A DNA stretch of 64,000 nucleotides from Aquimarina agarivorans (GTDB lineage: Bacteria > Bacteroidota > Bacteroidia > Flavobacteriales > Flavobacteriaceae). The stretch covers positions 1 to 64,000 of the forward strand of contig NZ_AFPB01000059.1 of the NCBI RefSeq assembly GCF_000218485.1. The letters are read 5' to 3'. The notes under the pieces are model-generated. The model did not search any database, was not told the DNA's origin, and worked only from the letters and a program-made list of their open reading frames with translations. Below, in pieces: positions 1-8,678 of the stretch. The position numbers were made by a program, and so were the translations under genes. Within the stretch, counting starts at the first letter, position 1. Each line of letters opens with the position of its first letter.

Positions 1-386
1 CTTTATTTTCTTGTAGCAGTGATGATGATGCTTCAAATAACACAAAAAACCCAATTGTTGGTGAATGGCAAATAGCCTCATTTATTGAAGAAAACGGCGA
101 AATTCAAGAAGCTTCAGTATGTGAAAAAAAAGGTGTATTAACAATAAACGACGATGGAACTTTCTCCTCAACTTCATACGATAATGATGGAAAAAATGAA
201 GACGGATCTGACAAATGCAAACTAGAGGAGCCAAATACCGGAACATATACCATTGAAGGAGAAAACATTACAGTTGTGAGAAATGATAGCACAACCTCAT
301 CCACAACTATATCCGAATTTACCGTTGATTCCAACACATTAACTTTATCAAATGATGATGGAGCCACAGTCTACACAAAAAAATAA
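1..386 (+). CDS. Lipocalin-like lipoprotein, 5' end missing
   Basis: An open frame enters from the left edge and ends at the TAA at 384-386. The first visible residues, LFSCSSDDD, are a lipobox (Cys at codon 9-11) followed by the acidic spacer usual in Bacteroidota lipoproteins, so only the start of the signal peptide is lost. The mature part of about 120 residues contains NPIVGEWQIAS and later a GTYTIEGENITV segment, the pattern of small lipocalin-like domains (a WxL start followed by beta strands). It is probably anchored in a membrane facing the periplasm or exported to the surface. The ligand is unknown. It is followed closely by a strong hairpin terminator, so its transcript ends here. 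The family call rests on pattern only. Confidence 0.75.
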   Translation, partial: LFSCSSDDDASNNTKNPIVGEWQIASFIEENGEIQEASVCEKKGVLTINDDGTFSSTSYDNDGKNEDGSDKCKLEEPNTGTYTIEGENITVVRNDSTTSSTTISEFTVDSNTLTLSNDDGATVYTKK

Positions 387-404
387 ATTTATCTAAAAAA
401 ACAT

Positions 405-441
405 AAACCACGCTTGTTGAATATTCAACAAGCGTGGTTTT
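405..441. terminator. Hairpin terminator, perfect palindrome
   Basis: Positions 405-440 form a perfect 36-base palindrome with 18-base arms (arm aaaccacgcttgttgaat). The A-rich left edge and T-rich right edge let it act as a terminator in either direction. It closes the lipoprotein gene and sits only a few bases before the next gene's presumed start. Confidence 0.85.
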
Positions 442-458
442 AATTATAAGAAAAAGTT

Positions 459-2852
459 ATAAGAAGTTTTTACAACATATCATTTACTATTTTCTTTTTA
501 TGGATAAGCGCTCCATATTGTTTAGCACAAAACATTGATTACGAAACCATAAAAAAAAGTAAGCCTTTAAAAGTAAGTGGTATTGTTTCTGCCAACGGCG
601 TGTATTACAACTCCAACCAAAATGCCAGTCGCAATCCTTTTACGTACTTTTTACAAGGCACTTTGAATGTTTCTATCTACAGTTTTTCTTTACCAATTAC
701 ATACAGTTATAGTAATCAAGGAGAAGATTTAGGCTACCAATTGCCCTTTGATTTTAATAGACTGAGTTTACACCCCAAATACAAATGGATTACTGGGCAT
801 ATTGGGTCTGTAAATATGAACTTTTCGCCTTACACCCTAAGTGGACATCAATTTACTGGCGGTGGCTTAGAATTAACACCTAAAGGGCCTTTTAAAATAA
901 GCCTAATGGGAGGGCGCTTACTCAAGGCTACTCCCGATGATGGCGATGCTCGAACTCAGCCTGCTTTTGATCGTATGGGCTACGGATTTAAAACTTCGTA
1001 TGAAAAAGAGCGATACAAAATAGGCCTTATTACTTTTTATGCTAAAGACGATCTGAATTCCTTAGATAGCATTCCTGAAGCACGAGGTGTATTACCGCAA
1101 GAAAATTTAGTGATTAGTATTGAATCTCAGGTTAAATTAAATAAACAATTTACAGTACAGGCAGAATTTGCCAACACTGCCATTACCACAGATACGCGAA
1201 CTGCTAAAAATGAAGCTAGTGGTTTTTCAATAGTTAAACCATTTTTTAACAACAGAGCTGCTACCTCCTATTACAATGCTTTAAAAACGGGTTTGAATTA
1301 CACACAAGGCAAAGTTAGTGTGGGTATTGGCTACGAACGTATTGATCCTGGATACACCACATTGGGCGCTTATTTTTTTAATAATGATTTTGAGAATATA
1401 ACCGTAAATGCTACCAATTCCTTTTTTAAAGACAAACTGGTTTTAGGGATTGATATTGGTTTACAACGTGACGATTTAGACGGTCAAAAAGCAAACAATA
1501 CCAATCGAACTATTGGTGCTGCCAATGCTACTTTAAGCCTAAACGAACGCTTAACCCTTACTGGCATGTATTCCAACTTTACCACATTTACAAATATTAA
1601 ACCCAATCAATTTGAAGATATTAATGATAGTGATTTGACTGATGAAGCCGTGGAAGATTTGGATTTTAGGCAATTATCGCAAACCGCTAACTTGAACATC
1701 AACTATGTAGTATCACCCAAAAAAGAAGCCCACCAAAACCTAAACATCAACTACAACTTAAATGACGTAGCCAACGAGCAAGGGGGTGTAGTGCGTATTG
1801 GAGATGCCTCTACATTTCATAATTTAAATATTGGACATACCATTAGCTTTTCGGAACGCAACATTAGTATTACCTCTGCTATCAACACTACTTTTAATAC
1901 GATCGGAAGGGAAGACGCTACCACATGGGGACCTACTTTAGGCATCTCTAAAAGTTTTTTTCAAAAAACACTGACGAGTCGTTTTTCGGCTTCCTATAAT
2001 CAATCAGATAACACTGGAGGCAAAAGCAATGTTACCAACCTTAGGGCTGGTGCCAGCTATTCCTTAAAAAAAGTGCATAATTTTAATGTAAATGCCATTC
2101 AATTATTTCGGAATTCAGATAATTCAGCTTCTTTGAGTGAGTTTACGGCAACTTTTGGTTACAATTATGCTTTTGGCGTTAAAAAACCGAAACTCAACAT
2201 TAAACTTCCTAAAAAGAATAAAAAAACACATGATACTATTGCTATTGATTACAGAAAATATCATTATAAAAACACCCCCATTAATATCACTCCTCAATTA
2301 GTAAAACTACCCTTTAACGGAAATTTCCCTTACCTCACTTCTGTTAGAAAAAAAGAATTGAATGCTTTAGAAGAACAGTTGCACGATTCGGAAAAAAAGG
2401 ACAAAAAAGTATACAAAACTGTTGCTTTAGCTTATTTAAAAAAATTAAGTGACTATGATGATTTTGAAGCTAGTTATTACAATATGCTTTATTATGCTTA
2501 TTTAAAACTAGGTCAAGAAGCTGAGGGAATAAGTTATAAGTTGGAGCGCGAATTGGATTATTTATTAGGAGAACTAGCGAATAAAAAAGGAAAAGACACC
2601 TCTGAAGAAGAACGTGTTATTACTATCCAAGAACAACGCTTAGATGCTCACAATAAATTATTGAGCACCTTAAAAAAATGGGCTATAACACCCGATAAAA
2701 TCACTGAAGCCGATGGTGAATTAAAACTATTACGAGACAAGTATTTAAAACGCGCTTTTGAATTACATGACACTGGAAAAACCAAAGCGCAAATTATCGA
2801 ATTTTTAGAAGTTCGCTGGGCTGATTATTTCCATAAAAGAATTAAAGAGTAA
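459..2852 (+). CDS. Predicted outer-membrane beta-barrel protein
   Basis: A long protein of about 790 residues whose first canonical start codon is the GTG at 600. The frame is open back to 450, and the upstream part encodes a convincing signal peptide: a hydrophobic run, then SAPYCLAQ and NIDYETI. The true N-terminus is therefore almost certainly upstream of 600, but no ATG, GTG or TTG lies in frame there; 459 (ATA) is given only as a placeholder. Residues up to about 570 are alternating amphipathic strands rich in N, Y and F with glycine turns (for example YKIGLITFYAKDD), typical of a large barrel. The C-terminal 200 residues are lysine- and glutamate-rich and mostly helical, perhaps a periplasmic domain. 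I do not recognise a named family. It stands alone between terminators. Confidence 0.7.
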   Translation: MRSFYNISFTIFFLWISAPYCLAQNIDYETIKKSKPLKVSGIVSANGVYYNSNQNASRNPFTYFLQGTLNVSIYSFSLPITYSYSNQGEDLGYQLPFDFNRLSLHPKYKWITGHIGSVNMNFSPYTLSGHQFTGGGLELTPKGPFKISLMGGRLLKATPDDGDARTQPAFDRMGYGFKTSYEKERYKIGLITFYAKDDLNSLDSIPEARGVLPQENLVISIESQVKLNKQFTVQAEFANTAITTDTRTAKNEASGFSIVKPFFNNRAATSYYNALKTGLNYTQGKVSVGIGYERIDPGYTTLGAYFFNNDFENITVNATNSFFKDKLVLGIDIGLQRDDLDGQKANNTNRTIGAANATLSLNERLTLTGMYSNFTTFTNIKPNQFEDINDSDLTDEAVEDLDFRQLSQTANLNINYVVSPKKEAHQNLNINYNLNDVANEQGGVVRIGDASTFHNLNIGHTISFSERNISITSAINTTFNTIGREDATTWGPTLGISKSFFQKTLTSRFSASYNQSDNTGGKSNVTNLRAGASYSLKKVHNFNVNAIQLFRNSDNSASLSEFTATFGYNYAFGVKKPKLNIKLPKKNKKTHDTIAIDYRKYHYKNTPINITPQLVKLPFNGNFPYLTSVRKKELNALEEQLHDSEKKDKKVYKTVALAYLKKLSDYDDFEASYYNMLYYAYLKLGQEAEGISYKLERELDYLLGELANKKGKDTSEEERVITIQEQRLDAHNKLLSTLKKWAITPDKITEADGELKLLRDKYLKRAFELHDTGKTKAQIIEFLEVRWADYFHKRIKE

Positions 2853-3003
2853 CATTACAAAGGCGTATTCAGAGAATATCTTGATACGTATAGATTATTG
2901 ATAAGTCACTAATGCTGCTACTTTTTCATAAGTAAAGACAAGTAGAACTCCGCTTTTAGCTCTTTGTAGCTGTTTTCGGGGTTTTTATTCAACTTAACTT
3001 ACA

Positions 3004-3032
3004 ACAAAACCCTTGTAAAACAAGGGTTTTGT
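3004..3032. terminator. Bidirectional hairpin terminator
   Basis: The 12-base arms acaaaacccttg and caagggttttgt pair perfectly around a 5-base loop. The element lies between two genes that end towards each other, the barrel protein on the plus strand and the PKD lipoprotein on the minus strand. A/T edges on both sides suit termination in both directions. The rest of the 290-base spacer (2853-3142) shows nothing else I can name. Confidence 0.75.
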
Positions 3033-3142
3033 GTATTCTAAATACGCCTTTTAGGCTTCATTTAGAATATTCAAACTATTTAAATAGTATAGATTCATTG
3101 TTTATAAAAAACTAATCTGACTGACTATAATAAATTTGAAGT

Positions 3143-4564
3143 TTAGTTTAAGTTTATAAAGTTTAAATTTTTATCAACAGCTCCTATAAAAGGTTTAAAT
3201 AATGAAACCCTATTTGGCTCACTAGTCTGAAAACCAGTAACAAATAAAATTCTTTCTTTATCTAAAATTAAATTTGATGAAATATCTGCTTTGGTATAAA
3301 TTTCTTTTATAATATTACCTGATTCATCATATTTGGTTAAAAACCCTCTTCGACTTATAATAAATGAATCCTCTAATTTTAATAAAAATCCGCCACTTTG
3401 AGTTCCTTTTGAAATTAATTCCTCTCCATTTAAATCCATAATTCTAAGTTCACCAAGTCCATAAGTAACAAGTTTGCCTGATGCTAACTTTTCTATATGC
3501 ATTAAAGAATTTAAGGAATCAAATGATAAAAACGTATCTGGCGATGTTAACTTTGAATTTGGGTATAACTTTGTTTTCGTTATTTCTAAATCAGTATTAA
3601 AAAAGATCAATAAAGGGGTATATGAATTTATACTATTTCCATCATTTGAAAATCCTCCTCCAAATGCCACATAACCAGTATCTATTTCAATCATATCTGA
3701 TATTATGGTGTTTTTAAAATCTAATTCTGTGTTCATGTAAATCTTTGTATCTATAACCACATTGTCCTCATTTCTAATTTCTATTGCAGGATACCTTTCT
3801 GTAACTTGGCTTTCTTCATTAAACTTTGATTCACTACCATAAAATATCCTATTTTCATTTACAGCAATGTTCCCATAAACAACACTAATACCTGTAAAAT
3901 CAACAGCTACTTTATTTTCAGGATCAATCTTAATCTCTCTTGAAAAAAAACTGGTACTAAACGTATTAACAGTATTTATAATTTTATCGCCATTAGTAAG
4001 TAAAAACCTAGCAGCTGATCCTGTATTTTCAGTTTGATCCCTTAAAAAAACTTGAGAAGTTTGTTTAAAATCATTGTCTAACTCTTTATAATAGTAGGCC
4101 CTCCCACTTGAGCTGGAACCCAAAAGATCTATATAATAAAGCTTTCCTGTAGTAGCGTCTATCCCTGCACCCAAAGGAATAGATTCAAAATCATTTGGAA
4201 TATTAATAAAAAATAGGTTTTCTTCAAAGTCATTAACAGTTATAGTAATGCTACTAGAGTTAGTTTCTCCATTTTCACCAAACACTTTTACACCTACTAA
4301 ATGGTCGCCAGGCTTTGGAAAACTAACTTCTATATCAGGTGTAGTTACTGTTACTAGTTTTTGTTGTTGAGAGTCAAAATAGGAATATTCTATAGACTTA
4401 AAATTTTTAGAACAATTTGTTATTTTAACTTTTTCACCTACTTCTACATAATTTTTACTAGCATTAATACAGGCTGAAGGCGAATTATCTTCGGATTCAT
4501 CACTACATGAAATTAAATTGAAAAATGATACGATAAGTAATAGGCGTGGCAATAAATTTTTCAT
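3143..4564 (-). CDS. PKD-domain lipoprotein of unknown function
   Basis: A 473-residue protein starting MKNLLPRLLL with lipobox LISC (Cys20) followed by an acidic SDESEDN spacer, so it is a lipoprotein, possibly surface exposed. Residues about 32-112 look like a PKD-type immunoglobulin fold: they contain an ACINASKNYVEVGEKVKI-like opening strand and later FPKPGDHLVGVKVFGENG. The remaining 350 residues are beta-rich with repeated short strands (for example KLYYIDLLGSSSSG and RIFYGSESKF), which may be a beta-propeller of the kind found in carbohydrate- or metal-binding exported proteins. No catalytic motif is recognisable. A second lipoprotein gene lies 183 bases upstream on the same strand, so the two may share regulation. 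Confidence 0.72.
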   Translation of the reverse strand: MKNLLPRLLLIVSFFNLISCSDESEDNSPSACINASKNYVEVGEKVKITNCSKNFKSIEYSYFDSQQQKLVTVTTPDIEVSFPKPGDHLVGVKVFGENGETNSSSITITVNDFEENLFFINIPNDFESIPLGAGIDATTGKLYYIDLLGSSSSGRAYYYKELDNDFKQTSQVFLRDQTENTGSAARFLLTNGDKIINTVNTFSTSFFSREIKIDPENKVAVDFTGISVVYGNIAVNENRIFYGSESKFNEESQVTERYPAIEIRNEDNVVIDTKIYMNTELDFKNTIISDMIEIDTGYVAFGGGFSNDGNSINSYTPLLIFFNTDLEITKTKLYPNSKLTSPDTFLSFDSLNSLMHIEKLASGKLVTYGLGELRIMDLNGEELISKGTQSGGFLLKLEDSFIISRRGFLTKYDESGNIIKEIYTKADISSNLILDKERILFVTGFQTSEPNRVSLFKPFIGAVDKNLNFINLN

Positions 4565-4747
4565 AGCTATAGTTAAATTCTAAGGTTTTTAATTAGTTTT
4601 TTTCAAAAAAGTGGAGTGAATTTTAAGAACTAAGTTCTTATCAAAATCTATTTCCTATTTGGAATTGGTCATATTTCAAATCTATTAATTATACACCTAA
4701 TAAATCTGTACCACCAAAGATAGTTGCTCCACAATCAAATTTTCTAT

Positions 4748-5341
4748 TTATTCAAAAGTCAAAGTAAGGTTTTGCAGTAACAAACTTTCATCTCCCATAA
4801 TATCTTCTATAGCATCATATTCATGAAATTCTTTAGAGTTTTCAAAAGTTGCAGGAAAAAAAGGTAAATCACCTTCATCTTCAATTGAACTAGAAAAACC
4901 ACCTGACGAATTTTCACCTTTTACTTGACCTGCTGTAAATCGAGTAACAATTTTAGTCATATCTCCTTCACCATATACAAATCGCTCCCCATCTTCTCCA
5001 ATAAGAATAAGAATATTGTTTACAAATTCATATTTAGCTTTAAAAATGTCGCCCTCTTCTGAAATTTCAATTTCAGTTTCACTTAAAAATTTAAAAAAAT
5101 CATTTTTACTGTCATTTTCGAATTCCTCCTTTTTTAATGATACTCTACTATTTAAGAAAGAATTTAAAACTTCTTCAGGCACCTCTGAAGACTCAGCTCC
5201 ATTTTGGAAAAACAAAAAACGTTCATCAACTTGTTTAAAATTCAATGTAACAGGAAACCTATCATTATCATCAGAATCACAGGATGAGGTAATAAATATT
5301 AGAGAAGTTGCTAAAAATAATTTTAATAAAATACTTTTCAT
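4748..5341 (-). CDS. Hypothetical lipoprotein
   Basis: A 197-residue protein with a 20-residue signal peptide ending in the lipobox TSSC (Cys21), then DSDDNDR. The mature part is acidic and strand-rich and includes EIEISEEGDIFKAKYEFVNN and LILIGEDGERFVYGEGD, which suggests a small lipocalin- or META-like beta barrel, although no specific family is recognised. The start ATG at 5339-5341 directly precedes a classical K-rich n-region (MKSILLKLFL). It lies upstream of, and in the same direction as, the PKD lipoprotein. A 17-base hairpin (4624-4640, taagaac / gttctta) sits in the spacer but lacks a T-tract on the minus strand, so it is not a clear terminator. Confidence 0.65.
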   Translation of the reverse strand: MKSILLKLFLATSLIFITSSCDSDDNDRFPVTLNFKQVDERFLFFQNGAESSEVPEEVLNSFLNSRVSLKKEEFENDSKNDFFKFLSETEIEISEEGDIFKAKYEFVNNILILIGEDGERFVYGEGDMTKIVTRFTAGQVKGENSSGGFSSSIEDEGDLPFFPATFENSKEFHEYDAIEDIMGDESLLLQNLTLTFE

Positions 5342-5449
5342 ATGTGTGTTTTGTTAGTTTGCTCAAAACTAACAAATAAATCAAAAATAACATTCACTTT
5401 TTTGGCATATTATATATTTAACATACTAGCAATTAATTTAAAAATTCAG

Positions 5450-6295
5450 CTACTTAGGCTTAGTGTTATCAAATTTGGCTATAGCCTCAAACAAAACAAC
5501 ACACTCCTTTGCTTCTTTAACATCATGTACTCTCAATATATTGGCTCCTTTTTGTAGGGCTATCATATGTAGCGCGGTAGTACCGTTTAAAGCTTGATCG
5601 GCTGTAGTGTTTAGGGTTTTGTAAATCATGGATTTTCGTGAGATTCCTGCTAATATAGGCACATCTAATTGTTTAAGTATCTCAAAATTAGTCAACAATT
5701 CAAAGTTGTGATCAAGCGTTTTGGCAAATCCAAAGCCAGGGTCCACAATAATATCATGAATCCCTAAGGCACGTGCTTCGGCTATTTTTTCTGAAAAATA
5801 AAAACATACTTCTTGCGTAATGTTTTTATAACTGGCTAATGACTGCATGGTTTGCGGGCTGCCTTTCATATGCATCATGATGTAAGGCACCTGGTAAGCA
5901 GCTATAGTTTTAAGCATTTCAGCATCTAAGTTGCCAGCAGAGATATCATTTATTAATGCAGCCCCCTGATCCAGACAAGCTTTGGCAACAGAACTTCTAA
6001 AGGTGTCAATTGATAATCGAATCCCCGAAAATTCTTTAACTAATAGTTTTACTACAGGAAGTACGCGATTCATTTCTTCGTCAATAGAAATATCTGTGGC
6101 GCCTGGGCGTGAGGAATATCCCCCAACATCAATAAAGTCGGCTCCGTCTTGCAACATTTTTTCTACTTTACTAATTATAGCTGCTTCATTTTTAAGGGAG
6201 CCGCTGTCATAAAAAGAATCTGGAGTAAGGTTTACTATTCCTAATATTTTTGGATTAGTTAATTCAATTAAATCTCCAAGGCAATTAATAGTCAT
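5450..6295 (-). CDS. folP: Dihydropteroate synthase
   Basis: Condenses 6-hydroxymethyl-7,8-dihydropterin pyrophosphate with p-aminobenzoate to give dihydropteroate in cytoplasmic folate synthesis; this is the target of sulfonamides. Family motifs occur in order: GIVNLTPDSFYDSG, GGYSSRPGA, LSIDTFRSSVA, LINDISAG, VDPGFGFAKT and LAGISRKSMI. I chose the ATG at 6293-6295 (protein starting MTINCLGDL, 281 residues). The upstream ATG at 6349 would add 18 residues unlike any DHPS N-terminus and run into the divergent promoter region. The DUF1599 gene diverges from it about 100 bases away. This folP/DUF1599 pairing beside tpiA is, as I recall, common in flavobacteria. folE, another folate/pterin gene, lies elsewhere in the window. 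Confidence 0.95.
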   Translation of the reverse strand: MTINCLGDLIELTNPKILGIVNLTPDSFYDSGSLKNEAAIISKVEKMLQDGADFIDVGGYSSRPGATDISIDEEMNRVLPVVKLLVKEFSGIRLSIDTFRSSVAKACLDQGAALINDISAGNLDAEMLKTIAAYQVPYIMMHMKGSPQTMQSLASYKNITQEVCFYFSEKIAEARALGIHDIIVDPGFGFAKTLDHNFELLTNFEILKQLDVPILAGISRKSMIYKTLNTTADQALNGTTALHMIALQKGANILRVHDVKEAKECVVLFEAIAKFDNTKPK

Positions 6296-6399
6296 GTAGC
6301 AGTTATTTTGAATACATTTAGTGTGGAAAAGGTACAAAGTTACGGGCAATTTTATAAATTGCCATTTCTTTATGGAATTGAATACTATTTATACTTTTT

Positions 6400-6933
6400 A
6401 TGCATAACACTTCGCAACAATACGATGCCGTTATAACTACCTGCCGCACCTTGTTTTCAAATAAAATGGCAGATTACGGAAGTGCATGGCGCATTTTACG
6501 ACTACCCTCATTAACCGATCAAATTTTTATTAAAGCGCAACGTATTCGTAGTTTACAAGAGAATGAAGAACGTAAGGTAGACGAAGGACAAGAGTCAGAA
6601 TTTATTGGTATTATCAATTATTGCATTATGGCGTTGATTCAAATTGACAAAGGCATTGCAACACAACCTGATTTAAATACCGATGAGGCGGTTAGTTTGT
6701 ATGATATATACATTGCAGAAACTAAAGCCTTAATGGAAGCCAAAAATTACGACTATGGCGAGGCATGGCGTGATATGCGGGTGAGTTCCTTAACCGATTT
6801 AATTATTCAAAAATTACTTCGCGTTAAGCAAATTGAAGATAATAAAGGAAAAACACTAGTAAGCGAAGGGATTGCAGCAAATTATCAAGACATGATAAAT
6901 TATGCAGTGTTTGCTATGATTCATTTGTCTTAA
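6400..6933 (+). CDS. DUF1599 protein, duplicated domain
   Basis: A 177-residue cytoplasmic protein made of two copies of one domain. Copy 1 (about 8-90) contains KMADYGSAWRILR, SLTDQIFIKAQRIR and INYCIMALIQ. Copy 2 (about 100-177) contains NYDYGEAWRDMR, SLTDLIIQKLLRVKQIE and INYAVFAMIHL. The invariant DYGxAWR and SLTDxIxxKxxR blocks match DUF1599. The family is helical and its biochemical role is not established; some authors link it to nucleotide modification, which I cannot test here. It has no signal peptide. It heads the plus-strand block leading to tpiA, with only 8 bases before the next gene, so it is probably the first gene of that transcript. Confidence 0.85.
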   Translation: MHNTSQQYDAVITTCRTLFSNKMADYGSAWRILRLPSLTDQIFIKAQRIRSLQENEERKVDEGQESEFIGIINYCIMALIQIDKGIATQPDLNTDEAVSLYDIYIAETKALMEAKNYDYGEAWRDMRVSSLTDLIIQKLLRVKQIEDNKGKTLVSEGIAANYQDMINYAVFAMIHLS

Positions 6934-6941
6934 ATAAAATT

Positions 6942-7535
6942 ATGTTAATATATTTAAAGAAATTATTTTTTTTCGCTCTATTTATAATAGGATTTAATTC
7001 TTTTGGACAAAATAACAAATTAACTAATGGGAGATTTGAGGTAAAACTAACTAAAGATTCATTTTTGGACGTTCAAAAGACTAATAAAGTTGATGAAAAA
7101 GGAAGATGTATTGATTGTATGTCAATAAAAGGAACAATAAAATCTATTGCCAAAGATTCGTTGACTTTAAATTTAGATTCATATTGTACTTATAAAAAAA
7201 TTAATGGCAAAAAAATAAATACTAATTACCAATCTGAAAATGAAAGAGAAACCTATACTATTGGTTTAAATGATATAAATTTTGTGACTAGTTACAGAAA
7301 TAAAAAAGCTAAAAAAAGGACTGATGTAACAGATAAAATTAGCGGAATATTAACAATAACTGGAGTAACAGCACTTATTGGAAGTCTTTTTATTTCAAAT
7401 AGTAAGACTAGAAGCACTATCAGAGGGGCTGGATATTACCAAAGCGTCATAGCACTGGGGTTAACATTTGGCAGTGGTGCGCGCTATCATAATTTCAAGA
7501 AAAAAAAGAGGCCTTGGGCGTTTGAAAATAATTAA
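6942..7535 (+). CDS. Hypothetical exported or membrane protein
   Basis: A 197-residue protein starting with a signal peptide (MLIYLKKLFFFALFIIGFNS then FGQNN, cleavage probably after FG or GQ). The middle part is lysine-rich and contains two close cysteines in GRCIDCMS, then SIKGTIKSIAKDSLTLNL, a small OB- or SH3-like strand pattern. Near the C-terminus are two hydrophobic stretches (ILTITGVTALIGSLFIS and YQSVIALGLTFGSGARY) that could be membrane segments, followed by a very basic tail. I do not recognise the family. It sits between the DUF1599 and DoxX-like genes of an otherwise housekeeping block, is visibly more AT-rich than its neighbours, and is followed by a small heptamer repeat, so it may be a recent insertion. 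Confidence 0.65.
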   Translation: MLIYLKKLFFFALFIIGFNSFGQNNKLTNGRFEVKLTKDSFLDVQKTNKVDEKGRCIDCMSIKGTIKSIAKDSLTLNLDSYCTYKKINGKKINTNYQSENERETYTIGLNDINFVTSYRNKKAKKRTDVTDKISGILTITGVTALIGSLFISNSKTRSTIRGAGYYQSVIALGLTFGSGARYHNFKKKKRPWAFENN

Positions 7536-7541
7536 TGCTAG

Positions 7542-7562
7542 TAGCTAAAAGCTAATAGCCAA
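7542..7562. repeat. Short heptamer repeat, three units
   Basis: Three consecutive 7-base units, agctaaa, agctaat and agccaat, follow the stop of the hypothetical exported protein, with a partial unit (aatagct) after them. This resembles in unit length the much longer heptamer arrays near 44.1 and 45.1 kb. Confidence 0.55.
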
Positions 7563-7580
7563 TAATAGCTAAAGAAAAAG

Positions 7581-8678
7581 ATGAAAGTACTTGTTGGATT
7601 TTTTCGAATTTTTGTTGGAATATTTTTTATTATTTCAGGATTTATCAAACTGAACGATCCCTTGGGTTTTTCATATAAATTAACGGATTATTTTGCTCCC
7701 GATGTATTGAATTTAGAATTCTTAAATCCATATGCTTTAGTATTGTCTATATTCATTGTCATTTTTGAAGTGATGGTTGGTGTGCTTTTAATTATAGGTT
7801 ATAAAGTAAAATTTACACTCTGGTCCTTGTTAGGGATGATTGTATTTTTTACATTTCTAACCTTTTATTCTGCCTATTTTGATAAAGTAAAAGACTGTGG
7901 TTGTTTTGGTGATGCTTTGAAAATCACCCCCTGGCAATCTTTTGGAAAGGATGTAGTACTCACAGCCTTAATTCTTTTAATTTTTGTAGGTAGGAAGCAT
8001 TTAACACCATTCTTTTCCAAATTTGCAAATACCTTAATTACGTTTGTTGCCTTTATTTTGTGTATGTGGTATGCTTATCACGTTTTAATGCATTTACCAG
8101 AAGTTGATTTTAGGGCATACAAAGAAGGCGTAAATATCAAAAAAGGAATGTCCGTACCTGAGGGTGCACCTAAGGCTATTTTTGATTATAATTGGGAGTT
8201 TGAGGAAAATGGAAAGACAAAAATTATCACCACCGAAGGTGCCTATCCACAAACTTCAGGAAAATTTATAGGAGTTAAAACCGAAGTAAAGCAAGAAGGT
8301 TATGTACCCCCAATTCATGATTTTTCTATTGAAAAAGGCGATCAAGATTTGACCGATCAATTTTTAAATGAAGATAAATTAGTCACTATTATTTGTTATA
8401 ATTTATCTAAATCAGAGGCTGACGGGATGGGGAAATTAGCAGATGTATATACGCAAGCTACCAAAGCAGGGTATAAAGTCATTGGAATTTCAGCATCGGG
8501 AGCTGATAAAATTGGTAATATTAAATCCACCTATGGCTTGCCTTTTGATTTTTATTTTTGTGATGAAACTGCGCTTAAAACAATAGTACGATCCAACCCT
8601 GGAATTGTTGTTTTAAATGGCGGAACCATCAAACAAAAACTGCATTGGAATGATGCTGAACAAATTGAACTTCCTTAA
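7581..8678 (+). CDS. DoxX/MauE-like membrane protein with thioredoxin-like domain
   Basis: A 365-residue protein. The N-terminal half (1-170) has four membrane helices with the DoxX-type start GFFRIFVGIFFIISGFIKLNDP and a KDCGCFGD motif (Cys106, Cys108) like that of MauE-type disulfide partners. Residues about 180-365 form a soluble domain with a late thioredoxin-like layout (KLVTIICYNLSKS, AGYKVIGISASG, PFDFYFCDET, NPGIVVLNGGTI), although the usual CxxC pair is absent. This matches what is called the BT_3928 family in Bacteroidota. A role in envelope redox or thiol chemistry is inferred from the fold. It is separated by 45 bases from the upstream gene and abuts the ABC permease gene with no gap, so the two are translated together. 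Confidence 0.82.
   Translation: MKVLVGFFRIFVGIFFIISGFIKLNDPLGFSYKLTDYFAPDVLNLEFLNPYALVLSIFIVIFEVMVGVLLIIGYKVKFTLWSLLGMIVFFTFLTFYSAYFDKVKDCGCFGDALKITPWQSFGKDVVLTALILLIFVGRKHLTPFFSKFANTLITFVAFILCMWYAYHVLMHLPEVDFRAYKEGVNIKKGMSVPEGAPKAIFDYNWEFEENGKTKIITTEGAYPQTSGKFIGVKTEVKQEGYVPPIHDFSIEKGDQDLTDQFLNEDKLVTIICYNLSKSEADGMGKLADVYTQATKAGYKVIGISASGADKIGNIKSTYGLPFDFYFCDETALKTIVRSNPGIVVLNGGTIKQKLHWNDAEQIELP

Noticed and set aside
5342-5557. 71-residue plus-strand ORF between the lipoprotein gene and folP
   Set aside because: It overlaps the conserved C-terminus of folP on the other strand and shows no protein-like composition.
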